6,245 nt of DNA from NCBI GenBank assembly GCA_046734455.1, contig JBKPRJ010000095.1, positions 1 to 6,245 on the forward strand, in the 5' to 3' direction. The translations under genes were made by a program, and so were the position numbers. The notes under the pieces are model-generated. The model saw only the letters and a program-made list of their open reading frames with translations, was not told the DNA's origin and made no database searches. Source of the stretch: DATEOR01 sp046734455 (GTDB lineage Bacteria; Actinomycetota; Thermoleophilia; Gaiellales; Gaiellaceae). This document shows positions 1 to 5,290 of this stretch, one piece after another; position 1 is the stretch's first letter, and the number at the start of each line of letters is the position of its first letter.

Positions 1-369
1 CTCGACTTCGAGACGCTCTGTGAGCGAACAGGCGCGGCGCCCGGGTTCGTGCGCGACCTCGAGGACTACGGGCTGCTGGCGCCGCTCGGAGAGGGCGGCG
101 TGCGACGGTATCCCGAGCGCGACGTCGAGGTCGTCACGGCCTGCCTCCAGCTGGCGCGCTACGGCGTCGAGCCGCGGAACCTGCGTCCGTTCAAGACGGG
201 CGCGGAGCAGGAGGCCGCCAAGCTCGAGCAGATCGTCGCGCCGAAGCTCCGCTCGCACAATCCCGACCGCCACCGGGCCGGTCTCGAGGACCTGCAGACG
301 CTCGCCGCGCTCTCGCAGGAGCTCTCGCAGCTGCTCTTCTGGCGCGCGGTGCGGTCGCTCGTGCGGTAG
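1..369 (+). CDS. ftsR: FtsR-like MerR-family transcriptional regulator, C-terminal part (5' end outside window)
   Basis: The frame is open from base 1 and ends at TAG 367-369, giving 122 residues of a longer protein. Residues 1-60 form a winged-helix-like segment: FVRDLEDYGLLAP at 16-28, then RRYPERDVEVV and a helix ending LARYGVEPRNLRPFK. A helical tail follows with AEQEAAKLEQIVAPKL and a final helix LSQELSQLLFWRAVRSLVR. From memory, this order (ELE-yGL, then yGIEPRHLRpF, then a dREvgLveQvvaPL-type tail) is the C-terminal half of the actinobacterial cell-division regulator FtsR (Rv1828 in M. tuberculosis). The DNA-binding MerR half would lie upstream. An internal GTG at 49 would cut the winged-helix fold and is not a start. 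The stop is 6 bp before apt, so the two are probably co-transcribed. An alternative is a generic MerR regulator with a similar tail. Confidence 0.8.
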   Translation, partial: LDFETLCERTGAAPGFVRDLEDYGLLAPLGEGGVRRYPERDVEVVTACLQLARYGVEPRNLRPFKTGAEQEAAKLEQIVAPKLRSHNPDRHRAGLEDLQTLAALSQELSQLLFWRAVRSLVR

Positions 370-375
370 TCGGCT

Positions 376-894
376 TTGCCTGTCGATCTCAGCACGAAGA
401 TCCGGGACATCCCGGACTTCCCCAAGCGGGGCATCGTCTTCAAGGACATCATGCCGCTGCTCGCCGATCCCGAGGCGCTGCACGAGACCGTCGAGCAGCT
501 CGCCGAGTTCGCCGAGCCGCGGAAGCCGGATGTGATCCTCGGCGCGGAGGCACGCGGGTTCATTCTCGGCGCCGCGCTCGCCTATCGGCTGAACTGCGGC
601 TTCGTGGCCGCGCGGAAGCCCGGGAAGCTGCCATGGCGAACGGTCAGCGCGAAGTACGCCCTCGAGTACGGCTTCGACGTCCTGGAATTGCACGCGGACG
701 CGATCACGAACGGTGCGCGCGTCCTCATCCACGACGACCTGCTCGCCACCGGGGGGACCGCGAAGGCCAAGGTCGACCTCGTCGAGCAGCTCGGCGGGGA
801 GGTGGTCGGGCTCGCGTTCGTGATCGAGCTCGAGTTCCTCCACGGGCGCGAGAAGCTCGACGGCTATGACGTCTGCTCGCTGATCAAGTACTGA
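376..894 (+). CDS. apt: adenine phosphoribosyltransferase
   Basis: This cytosolic purine-salvage enzyme converts adenine and PRPP to AMP and pyrophosphate. The product has 172 residues, the usual family length. Visible signatures are the N-terminal IRDIPDFPKRGIVFKDIMPLL (residues 9-29), GAEARGFILG (56-65), RKPGKLP (80-86), the flexible-loop region ending YALEYG (94-99), and the PRPP-binding motif VLIHDDLLATGGT (116-128) with the Asp pair D120-D121. The start is TTG at 376. No ATG or GTG precedes the conserved N-terminus in this frame, and there is no good Shine-Dalgarno sequence. With the FtsR-like gene ending 6 bp upstream, translation is probably coupled. A 10-bp hairpin at 903-927 follows the stop. 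Family identity is near certain; only the start codon is open to doubt. Confidence 0.96.
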   Translation: MPVDLSTKIRDIPDFPKRGIVFKDIMPLLADPEALHETVEQLAEFAEPRKPDVILGAEARGFILGAALAYRLNCGFVAARKPGKLPWRTVSAKYALEYGFDVLELHADAITNGARVLIHDDLLATGGTAKAKVDLVEQLGGEVVGLAFVIELEFLHGREKLDGYDVCSLIKY

Positions 895-902
895 TTCGTA
901 CG

Positions 903-927
903 AGGTCTGACGTTTTCCGTCGGACCT
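903..927 (+). terminator. candidate hairpin terminator after apt
   Basis: AGGTCTGACG (903-912) pairs with CGTCGGACCT (918-927) around the loop TTTTC; all ten positions pair, one as T-G. It begins 8 bp after the apt stop. There is no T-run after it; the following bases are tgccgataaataat. It is therefore a factor-assisted or weak intrinsic terminator, or an attenuator ahead of the next gene. Confidence 0.5.
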
Positions 928-934
928 GCCGATA

Positions 935-940
935 AATAAT
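935..940 (+). promoter_or_regulatory. candidate -10 element for a leaderless transcript of the gene at 947
   Basis: AATAAT differs from TATAAT at one position and sits in the only AT-rich run nearby (GATAAATAAT, 931-940). Six bases separate it from the ATG at 947, so transcription would begin at or next to the A of the start codon. There is no Shine-Dalgarno sequence before this ATG, which fits a leaderless mRNA. I see no convincing -35 at 16-19 bp spacing; that region is occupied by the hairpin 903-927. Confidence 0.35.
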
Positions 941-946
941 CCCGAA

Positions 947-1549
947 ATGTACGACGGGCTGACCGGGCGCTATACCTTTGCGTGCCCCGTCAGGGGCGAG
1001 GTCCGCCTGCCGCTTTCCTCCTTCCGGGTCATCGAGCGGCTGCCGGGCGCGACCCATCCGGCCGTCTACAAGATCACCTTCTCCTGCGACTGCGGGGACG
1101 AGCACGAGGGGCTCGTCGCCCACGACGAGCTCGACTGGGCGCCCCTCACGGGGAGCGACGTCTCGTTCGTGAACCTGATGACGTCCAGGCTCGAGTCCGC
1201 TGCGGCCGAGCTTCTCGAGCTTGCGGCGACGCAGATCAGGGCGGGGGAGTGGCCGTGGAGCTTCTTCTGCTACCCGGAGGAGCGGCCCAGGCCCGTCTTT
1301 CCCTCTTCGTTTCGCGTGCTGGGCGGCGGCGAGGAGCGGATCGGCCTTGCCGTCGAATGCCCGTCGTGCTCGCGCACCTCGGTGAACCTCGTCACGCACC
1401 GTCACGTCGACGTGCCCTTCTACAACGATCCGAGGGTCGAGGTCGTCGAGCACATCTTCTCGGACGACCGCGAGCCGACGCTCGAGGCCTTCCGCGCAGA
1501 GCTGGACTCCGGGCGTTTCGATGCCCGCCGGCGCGACCTCGCGGCGTAA
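947..1549 (+). CDS. hypothetical protein with Cys/His clusters, possible zinc-binding
   Basis: I do not recognise this 200-residue protein. It appears soluble, with no signal peptide or membrane helix. It has six cysteines: C13 in FACPVRG, C47 and C49 in FSCDCGDEH (with H53), C108, and C138 and C141 in ECPSCSR, followed by H151 and H153. The spacing suggests two metal-binding clusters: an N-terminal one from C13, C47, C49 and perhaps H53, and a C-terminal CPSC knuckle with C108 or the histidines. Residues 81-100 form an Ala/Leu-rich helix. The C-terminus (about 175-200) is charged. The start ATG at 947 is chosen because it is the first ATG in frame and follows an AT-rich -10-like sequence by 6 bp. 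Codon use matches the flanking genes, so it is very likely expressed. Metal binding is inferred from residue pattern alone. Confidence 0.85.
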   Translation: MYDGLTGRYTFACPVRGEVRLPLSSFRVIERLPGATHPAVYKITFSCDCGDEHEGLVAHDELDWAPLTGSDVSFVNLMTSRLESAAAELLELAATQIRAGEWPWSFFCYPEERPRPVFPSSFRVLGGGEERIGLAVECPSCSRTSVNLVTHRHVDVPFYNDPRVEVVEHIFSDDREPTLEAFRAELDSGRFDARRRDLAA

Positions 1550-1576
1550 CGCCAGAGCGGTTACAGACGTTGCCTG

Positions 1577-1594
1577 AAGGGGAATTCTCCCCTT
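1577..1594 (+). terminator. candidate hairpin between the 947 and 1622 genes
   Basis: AAGGGGA (1577-1583) and TCCCCTT (1588-1594) form a perfect 7-bp stem around the loop ATTC. It starts 28 bp after the upstream stop and ends 27 bp before the next start. No T-run follows, so it may be a weak terminator, an mRNA processing or stability hairpin, or an operator-like dyad. Confidence 0.35.
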
Positions 1595-1609
1595 GGAAAC
1601 GATCGAGAC

Positions 1610-1616
1610 GAGGTGA
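1610..1616 (+). promoter_or_regulatory. Shine-Dalgarno sequence deciding the start at 1622
   Basis: GAGGTGA complements the 3' end of 16S rRNA well and lies 5 bp before GTG 1622. It contains the competing GTG at 1613, which argues for the downstream start. It is the only strong ribosome-binding site I see in the window. Confidence 0.6.
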
Positions 1617-1621
1617 CGAAA

Positions 1622-2326
1622 GTGGCAATTTTCCGCAGACGGAGCGACGACGACGGTCTCGACCGGACGGAAGTTCGGCGCGAAGAGACCGACGTGAGCG
1701 GGTGGGGCGGCCCGCCGCTCGTGCGTGCCCTCTTCACGCTTACCGGGGTCGCGGTCGCGGGCTTGCTCATCTGGCTCGCGCAGACTTTCGACCTCACGTC
1801 GACGAACGGCTTCTGGGCGGCCATGGGCCTGATCGCCGCGGCGGGACTCGCGCTCGGGCTCTCGCAGCTCCTGGGCGGCTGGACGAAATGGGGGATCCCG
1901 ACCCTCAGCCCGGGTGTCTTCCTGTTCGCGTTCATCCCGACGGCGATCGTCGTGGGGTGGATCCTGCTCGCCACCCAGCCCGCTGGTGGCTGGCAGCAAG
2001 AACGCCTCGCAAACTGGAGCGGCGACATCGGCGTCACCGGGTTCGTGAACGACATGGGCACGCTGCCGGCCGCGCTCGCCATGGGCCTCGGCATCGTGTT
2101 CGCATTCACGTTCGACACGACGGGCCCGCGGACCCGCGCTGTCGTGACCGAAGAGCACGATGTCGTCCCGGACGAGGACGTCCACGACTACGACGACCGC
2201 GAGGTCGTGACGCCCGCCGGTACGACGACGACCACGACCGACGACGACCGCACCATGGTCGCCGCAGGCGAGACTCGGCCAGAGCGGGTCGAGATCCGCG
2301 ATCCCGAGCGGCGCGACACGCCGTAG
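1622..2326 (+). CDS. four-helix membrane protein with acidic C-terminal tail, function unknown
   Basis: The 234-residue product starts with a basic, polar segment (MAIFRRR, then a charged stretch to about 30). Four hydrophobic helices follow at roughly 33-55, 63-85, 97-117 and 143-164, then a soluble tail of about 70 residues. The tail is acidic (VVPDEDVHDYDDREVV at 181-196) and contains six Thr followed by three Asp (201-209). Both termini are probably cytoplasmic by the positive-inside rule. GTG at 1622 is preferred because GAGGTGA (1610-1616) is a strong Shine-Dalgarno sequence 5 bp before it. GTG at 1613 is an alternative adding three residues, but it lies inside that sequence. I recognise no family. 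A strong hairpin terminator follows 18 bp after the stop. The gene is clearly real; its function is not inferable. Confidence 0.85.
   Translation: MAIFRRRSDDDGLDRTEVRREETDVSGWGGPPLVRALFTLTGVAVAGLLIWLAQTFDLTSTNGFWAAMGLIAAAGLALGLSQLLGGWTKWGIPTLSPGVFLFAFIPTAIVVGWILLATQPAGGWQQERLANWSGDIGVTGFVNDMGTLPAALAMGLGIVFAFTFDTTGPRTRAVVTEEHDVVPDEDVHDYDDREVVTPAGTTTTTTDDDRTMVAAGETRPERVEIRDPERRDTP
2222..2248 (+). repeat. ACG/GAC triplet run encoding six Thr and three Asp
   Basis: Nine codons, ACG ACG ACG ACC ACG ACC then GAC GAC GAC, form an imperfect triplet tract in the acidic tail of the membrane protein. A shorter GAC run encodes three Asp near the N-terminus of the same gene (about 1646-1654). The tract is in frame and low-complexity. 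Gain or loss of triplets by slippage would change tail length without breaking the frame. Confidence 0.5.
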
Positions 2327-2344
2327 CGCAGGATCGCAACGGAA

Positions 2345-2378
2345 GACGAGGGGGCGCCGCTGTCGGCGCCCCCTCGTC
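2345..2378 (+). terminator. strong GC-rich hairpin terminator, probably bidirectional
   Basis: Bases 2345-2359 and 2364-2378 form a perfect 15-bp stem around the 4-base loop CTGT. It begins 18 bp after the stop of the membrane-protein gene. T content after the stem is short (CCTTC on plus, TTCC on minus), as is common in high-GC actinobacteria. By symmetry it could also stop minus-strand transcription coming from 2844-2650. Confidence 0.85.
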
Positions 2379-2443
2379 CTTCATGGCCTGTTTCACTCGC
2401 GCCAGGGATTACCGGATCAGCGCGCCGCACCGATGAACGCGGC

Positions 2444-2653
2444 ATGGAGATCGCCGCCCCGGGACACACGGGCGATGCCCGTGGAGCACCCCGCCTCCTC
2501 GAGCACTGCGCTGCCGTAGAGCGCCTCGTGCACACCGAAGGCGGGACCGCCCGCGCACGCCTCGAGGACGAGCTCGGCGGCCACCTGGCCGGGCTTCTCT
2601 GCCGCGCCCTCGTGCAGCGGCAGCCCTCCCCGACGCTCGCCTTCGCCCTCTAA
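2444..2653 (+). CDS. uncertain small ORF, 69 residues; opposite strand equally plausible
   Basis: The frame from ATG 2444 to TAA 2651-2653 has high G/C at third positions. It reads as a plausible small soluble protein with an amphipathic helix RARLEDELGGHLAGLLCRAL in its second half. It matches no family I recognise. It has no Shine-Dalgarno sequence and no convincing promoter, and it lies after a strong terminator. Its stop overlaps the stop of the minus-strand gene at 2650 by 3 bases. The exact reverse-complement frame, which has the same codon boundaries, is also open and protein-like from upstream of 2584 to a TGA at 2419-2417. Third- and first-position composition therefore cannot decide between strands. 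The plus ORF is listed because it has an ATG and the greater length. The stretch may also be non-coding. Confidence 0.38.
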   Translation: MEIAAPGHTGDARGAPRLLEHCAAVERLVHTEGGTARARLEDELGGHLAGLLCRALVQRQPSPTLAFAL

Positions 2654-2844
2654 GGGTTCAGTTGGTCCGCGCCGCGTAGGCGGACGTAGAAGAAGATCAG
2701 AAAGCCGCAGAGGATCCCGGTCACAAGCGACGTGCCCTTCGAGATACCGATCGCGAGTAGCCCCAGGACGATGTAGACCCCGAGCACGAGCCCCCAGACG
2801 AAGGCCGCGAACCCGGGGCTGAAGGCTGGCATGCGGAGATGCAT
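2650..2844 (-). CDS. small two-helix membrane protein, function unknown
   Basis: The 64-residue product is almost entirely two transmembrane helices: about 11-33 (beginning GFAAFVWGLVLGVYIVLGLL) and about 37-54 (VTGILCGFLIFFYV region), joined by a short ISKGTS turn. A charged C-terminus, RLRGADQLNP, follows. ATG at 2844 is the first start; a second ATG at 2832 would give a 60-residue form with both helices intact. There is no Shine-Dalgarno sequence. A TANNNT hexamer, TAGAGT (2860-2855 on the minus strand), ends 10 bp before the ATG, suggesting a very short leader. It is convergent with the uncertain ORF at 2444-2653. I recognise no family; small hydrophobic proteins of this type are common in actinobacteria. 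The well-formed helices and balanced codon use argue that it is a real gene. Confidence 0.72.
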   Translation of the reverse strand: MHLRMPAFSPGFAAFVWGLVLGVYIVLGLLAIGISKGTSLVTGILCGFLIFFYVRLRGADQLNP

Positions 2845-3049
2845 TCGGGCGCGAACTCTAACGGCCGCTGCGGGGCCCCGGCCGCCCGGACCGAAAAAAA
2901 TTCACCGAGCGGGTGGCGCTTTCGTCCACCTCACCGACCGACCTTCCGCTTCCGCGTACTGCCGCCCGGTGGGGCTTCGACCTACTTGCGCTCCCTGCTC
3001 GGTGCAAGCGGCAATCTAGGGGGTCGCGGGGTGCGATGCAAGCCTCCCG

Positions 3050-3075
3050 AAAAACGAAAATCCGCAATTTGCGGA
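3050..3075 (-). terminator. intrinsic terminator of the hydrolase-transporter operon
   Basis: On the minus strand, TCCGCA pairs with TGCGGA around an AAT loop (plus-strand bases 3061-3075). It is followed directly by the T-rich run TTTTCGTTTTT (3060-3050). This hairpin plus T-tract lies about 72 bases past the stop of the transporter gene at 3147. It is the most canonical Rho-independent terminator in the window and explains the palindrome better than an operator does. Confidence 0.7.
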
Positions 3076-3083
3076 AAGTTCAC

Positions 3084-3138
3084 TTTTCCACATTTTCCAC
3101 GACTCCGGGACAGGTCTGTGGGTGGGGCTGTGGGAAGG
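3084..3138. other. cluster of DnaA-box-like 9-mers
   Basis: TTTTCCACA (3084-3092) fits the relaxed DnaA-box consensus TTWTNCACA exactly. TTTTCCACG (3093-3101) follows immediately as a tandem copy with one change. In the opposite orientation, TGTGGGTGG (3118-3126) and TGTGGGAAG (3130-3138) are weaker matches sharing the CCCACA core. No dnaA, dnaN, gyrB, parA/B or rnpA gene is visible, so a chromosomal origin is not supported. A DnaA titration or regulatory cluster is possible, as is chance. Confidence 0.35.
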
Positions 3139-3146
3139 CGGCTAGC

Positions 3147-4025
3147 CTAGCGGAAAACCGAGATCAGAGTGCCGCCGGCAACGACGAGGATTGCCGCGCC
3201 GGCGAGCCGCGCTCCGACCAGCTCTGTGCGCCTGAAGAGGAGGACGGAGAGCGTGACGCCCCAGAGCGACTCGGTCGCGACGAGAGGGGAGACGACCGTC
3301 ACGCGGGCCCGGTAGTACGCGGCGAAGAGGCAGACGTAGGAGAGCCCGAAGAAGAGGCCGCCGGCGGCGAAGGGCTTCCACGCGATCCGGCGCGCATCGA
3401 TCCCGAGCGCGCGGCCTCGCGTGGCGAGCAGGAAGAGGAGCGTGCCGAGCGCGCCTGCGGTCATCGCCACCGCCGCTCCCTTCACGGAGCCGCTCGAGGT
3501 CTCGCCCGAATACCAGCGCACGAGGTTGTCGCGGCTCGTAAAGAGAAGCGTCGCGGCGAACGCGATCGCAATCCCGCTCATGCGCACGTGCTCGGGCCGG
3601 GCGGGCTCGCTGACGAGGATGAGGCCGGCTGCGACGACGAGCAGCCCTCCGATCACGAGCGGCGCCTCGATCGGCTCGTCGAGGAAGACGATGGCCATGG
3701 CCGCCGCGAAAAGGGGCGCCGTCCCGACGACGACCGAGGTTCTCGACGGGCCTGCGTCGCGGACGGCACGGGTGAAGAAGAGCTGCGAGGCTCCCGGCGC
3801 GATCAGCCCCGCGAGGGAGAAGAAGGCCGCGTCGCGAAGGGTGAGCTCCGTCGCTTCCCGGTCGAGAATCGCTGCGACCGCCGCAACGAGTGCCGCGGCG
3901 GCGGTGCAGACGAAGGCTCCGAGCTCGGCGTCGGGAGCGCGACCCTCGCGAAAGCCGAAGCGAAGCGCGACTGTCATCGCGCCGAAGAGCGCTGCGGAGA
4001 GCAGCGCGAGAGCGACTGCGAGCAA
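3147..4025 (-). CDS. EamA-family (DMT superfamily) transporter
   Basis: The 292-residue inner-membrane protein has about ten hydrophobic helices arranged as two tandem EamA repeats. The first covers roughly residues 1-138 and carries the typical FLDEPI sequence (115-120) before its last helix. The second covers about 150-290, ending with the characteristic VSPLVATESLWGV (245-257) and GARLAGAAILVVAGG (271-285) segments. Members export metabolites such as amino acids or other small molecules, driven by ion gradients; the substrate cannot be read from the sequence. The start is TTG at 4025, 18 bp after the stop of the upstream gene. It is the first start in frame, and the next one (ATG at residue 17) would destroy helix 1. 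There is no clear Shine-Dalgarno sequence. Together with the upstream gene it forms a minus-strand operon ending at the terminator 3050-3075. Confidence 0.9.
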   Translation of the reverse strand: MLAVALALLSAALFGAMTVALRFGFREGRAPDAELGAFVCTAAAALVAAVAAILDREATELTLRDAAFFSLAGLIAPGASQLFFTRAVRDAGPSRTSVVVGTAPLFAAAMAIVFLDEPIEAPLVIGGLLVVAAGLILVSEPARPEHVRMSGIAIAFAATLLFTSRDNLVRWYSGETSSGSVKGAAVAMTAGALGTLLFLLATRGRALGIDARRIAWKPFAAGGLFFGLSYVCLFAAYYRARVTVVSPLVATESLWGVTLSVLLFRRTELVGARLAGAAILVVAGGTLISVFR

Positions 4026-4043
4026 GGCGGGGGAGTGCCCGGC

Positions 4044-5237
4044 CTACCGGCCGGCGAGCGCGGCGCGCGTGTAGAGGCCCGCCGCGTTCCAGAGCAGGAA
4101 ACCCTCCGCACCGGAATCGCGGGCCGCTTCGATCTGGTCCTGGACGTCGGCGAGCGTGTACGTGCGCCCGAGCGAGAAATCCTGCAGCCACGGGACGAGC
4201 CGCGTGTCGAGCCCCGTCAGCTGGCGGTCGAAATCGCGGAGCGCGAGCCCGACGGTGCGCCCTGGTTGGGCGTTTGGATCGGGCAGGTTGTACTCGCCGG
4301 GCCCGAAATGGGAGGGATAGACCATCGGATAGACCGTGTCGAGGTAGGCGCCGAGCTTCTTCGGCCGCTGCCCGATACCCATGTTGCGCGTCGCGGAGAG
4401 GCCGAAGACGTCAGCGGAGACCCTGACGCCGAGCGGCTTGAGCTGCTCACTCGCGTACCTCGCAAAGCTCGTGATCACCTGGGTCTTGGTCTGGTCGGTC
4501 TTGCCGTGGAAGACGGCAGAGGAGAGGTCCCCGTCCGTCGGGAAGCGCACGTAGTCGAACTGGATCTCGTCGAAGCCCGCCTTCGCGGCAGCTTTTCCGA
4601 GAGCGACGTTGTAGTCCCACACGCGCTTGTCGTACTGATTCACCCAGCCCAGCCCCGCTGCGGTCGTCCAGACGCCGCCGGAGGTCGTCCGAATGGCGTA
4701 GCGCGGGGCGTTCTGGCTCAACACCGGGTCCTCGAAGCAGACGATGCGGCCGATGAGGTAGACGCCGGCGGCGTGGGCCTTCTCCGCGACCTCGGCCGGG
4801 TCGTAGTAATCCTTCGCCGCGCCCACCTCGCGGGCGAGCGGCACCTTGGGCTTCCGGAAGCCGACCTCGCCGTTCTCGTCCTTGATGTCGAGCTCGAGCG
4901 CGTTGAGGCCGTGCTTCGTCAGCGAGAGGTACTCCTCGATCTTGCCCGGGATCGACGCGAGGGCCATCGTCACGTGCACGCCGCGGATCTCGTCCGGATA
5001 GGGGCGCGGCTGGGGCTTCGGCTTGGCGGGAGCGGCGGCGGTCGTCGCGGGCGGGGAGTTACCGGCCCCGGCGACGTGCGCGTCTCGCTCGGTCAGGAAG
5101 CGCGCGCCGACCGTCGTTCCGGCCGCCGCGAGCGCCACGACCCCGACCACGGCGGTCCTTCGTACCGCGCGTCTCTTCCGGGCTTGTCGACGCCGGGCAC
5201 GGAATCGTTCGTTCGGGTCAACAGGCTCCAGAAGCAT
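4044..5237 (-). CDS. membrane-anchored putative glycoside hydrolase, DUF4015 type
   Basis: The 397-residue protein begins with a very basic segment (RFRARRRQARKRRAVRR, 11-27) and one hydrophobic helix (about 28-46). A Pro/Ala/Thr-rich linker (about 60-82) and an extracytoplasmic domain (about 85-392) follow. The domain shows TIM-barrel strand motifs: RGVHVT (85-90), ALELDIKDENGEV (113-125), YLIGRIVCFEDPVL (160-173), FDEIQFDYVRFP (222-233, with the likely catalytic-site Asp/Tyr), VSADVFG (273-279), YPMVYPSHF (303-311), LVPWLQDF (347-354) and GFLLWNAAGLY (379-389). These match, from memory, the putative glycosyl hydrolase domain DUF4015 (PF13200); its substrate is unknown. I chose ATG 5237: it places the basic segment and anchor at the N-terminus and follows a -35/-10 pair. 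The frame is open to 5345, but that would run through the antitoxin promoter. Confidence 0.88.
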   Translation of the reverse strand: MLLEPVDPNERFRARRRQARKRRAVRRTAVVGVVALAAAGTTVGARFLTERDAHVAGAGNSPPATTAAAPAKPKPQPRPYPDEIRGVHVTMALASIPGKIEEYLSLTKHGLNALELDIKDENGEVGFRKPKVPLAREVGAAKDYYDPAEVAEKAHAAGVYLIGRIVCFEDPVLSQNAPRYAIRTTSGGVWTTAAGLGWVNQYDKRVWDYNVALGKAAAKAGFDEIQFDYVRFPTDGDLSSAVFHGKTDQTKTQVITSFARYASEQLKPLGVRVSADVFGLSATRNMGIGQRPKKLGAYLDTVYPMVYPSHFGPGEYNLPDPNAQPGRTVGLALRDFDRQLTGLDTRLVPWLQDFSLGRTYTLADVQDQIEAARDSGAEGFLLWNAAGLYTRAALAGR

Positions 5238-5247
5238 GAACCCCGGC

Positions 5248-5277
5248 ACGCTAATGGAATGTGCGTCTTGTCTGCAA
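5248..5277 (-). promoter_or_regulatory. candidate promoter of the hydrolase operon
   Basis: On the minus strand, TTGCAG (5277-5272) is followed after 18 bp by TAGCGT (5253-5248), a TANNNT -10. The ATG at 5237 lies 10 bp past the -10, giving a leader of only a few bases. A 5-bp dyad, TCTTG and CAAGA (5266-5279), overlaps the -35. The match is moderate. Confidence 0.4.
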
Positions 5278-5290
5278 GAAGTAAAACCTA

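Larger units (their letters stand above)
2845..3146. other. 302-bp intergenic region between two minus-strand genes
   Basis: I see no convincing gene or tRNA here. From left to right it holds the presumed promoter of the 2650-2844 gene (TAGAGT at 2860-2855, minus strand), a 10-bp palindrome CGGGGCCCCG (2871-2880), an A-rich run (2894-2900), about 120 bp with no clear structure, a minus-strand terminator (3050-3075), and a cluster of DnaA-box-like 9-mers (3084-3138). It is locally more A/T-rich than the flanking genes around 3050-3100. The open plus-strand frames crossing it have poor codon bias and odd composition. Confidence 0.6.

Noticed and set aside
884..2185. 433-residue minus-strand open frame
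   Set aside because: Antisense to the genes at 947 and 1622, with composition dominated by Arg, Glu and Asp and no domain signature.
982..2436. 484-residue plus-strand open frame crossing two genes and their gap
   Set aside because: It is Arg/Gly/Pro-rich with no recognisable domain and overlaps two well-supported genes in other frames; typical of high-GC shadow frames.
2871..2880. CGGGGCCCCG palindrome
   Set aside because: A 10-bp GC palindrome is expected by chance in such GC-rich DNA and has no clear partner gene position.
3061..3075. 15-bp palindrome TCCGCAATTTGCGGA as an operator
   Set aside because: On the minus strand it is followed at once by TTTTCGTTTTT downstream of an operon, so an intrinsic terminator is the simpler reading.
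2845..3146. tRNA, SRP RNA, tmRNA or replication origin in the intergenic region
   Set aside because: No T-loop GTTCGANTC with a matching acceptor stem, no SRP or tmRNA signature, and no replication genes nearby.
3142..4191. 349-residue minus-strand frame overlapping the transporter and the end of the hydrolase
   Set aside because: Arg-rich shadow in a different frame of the EamA gene.
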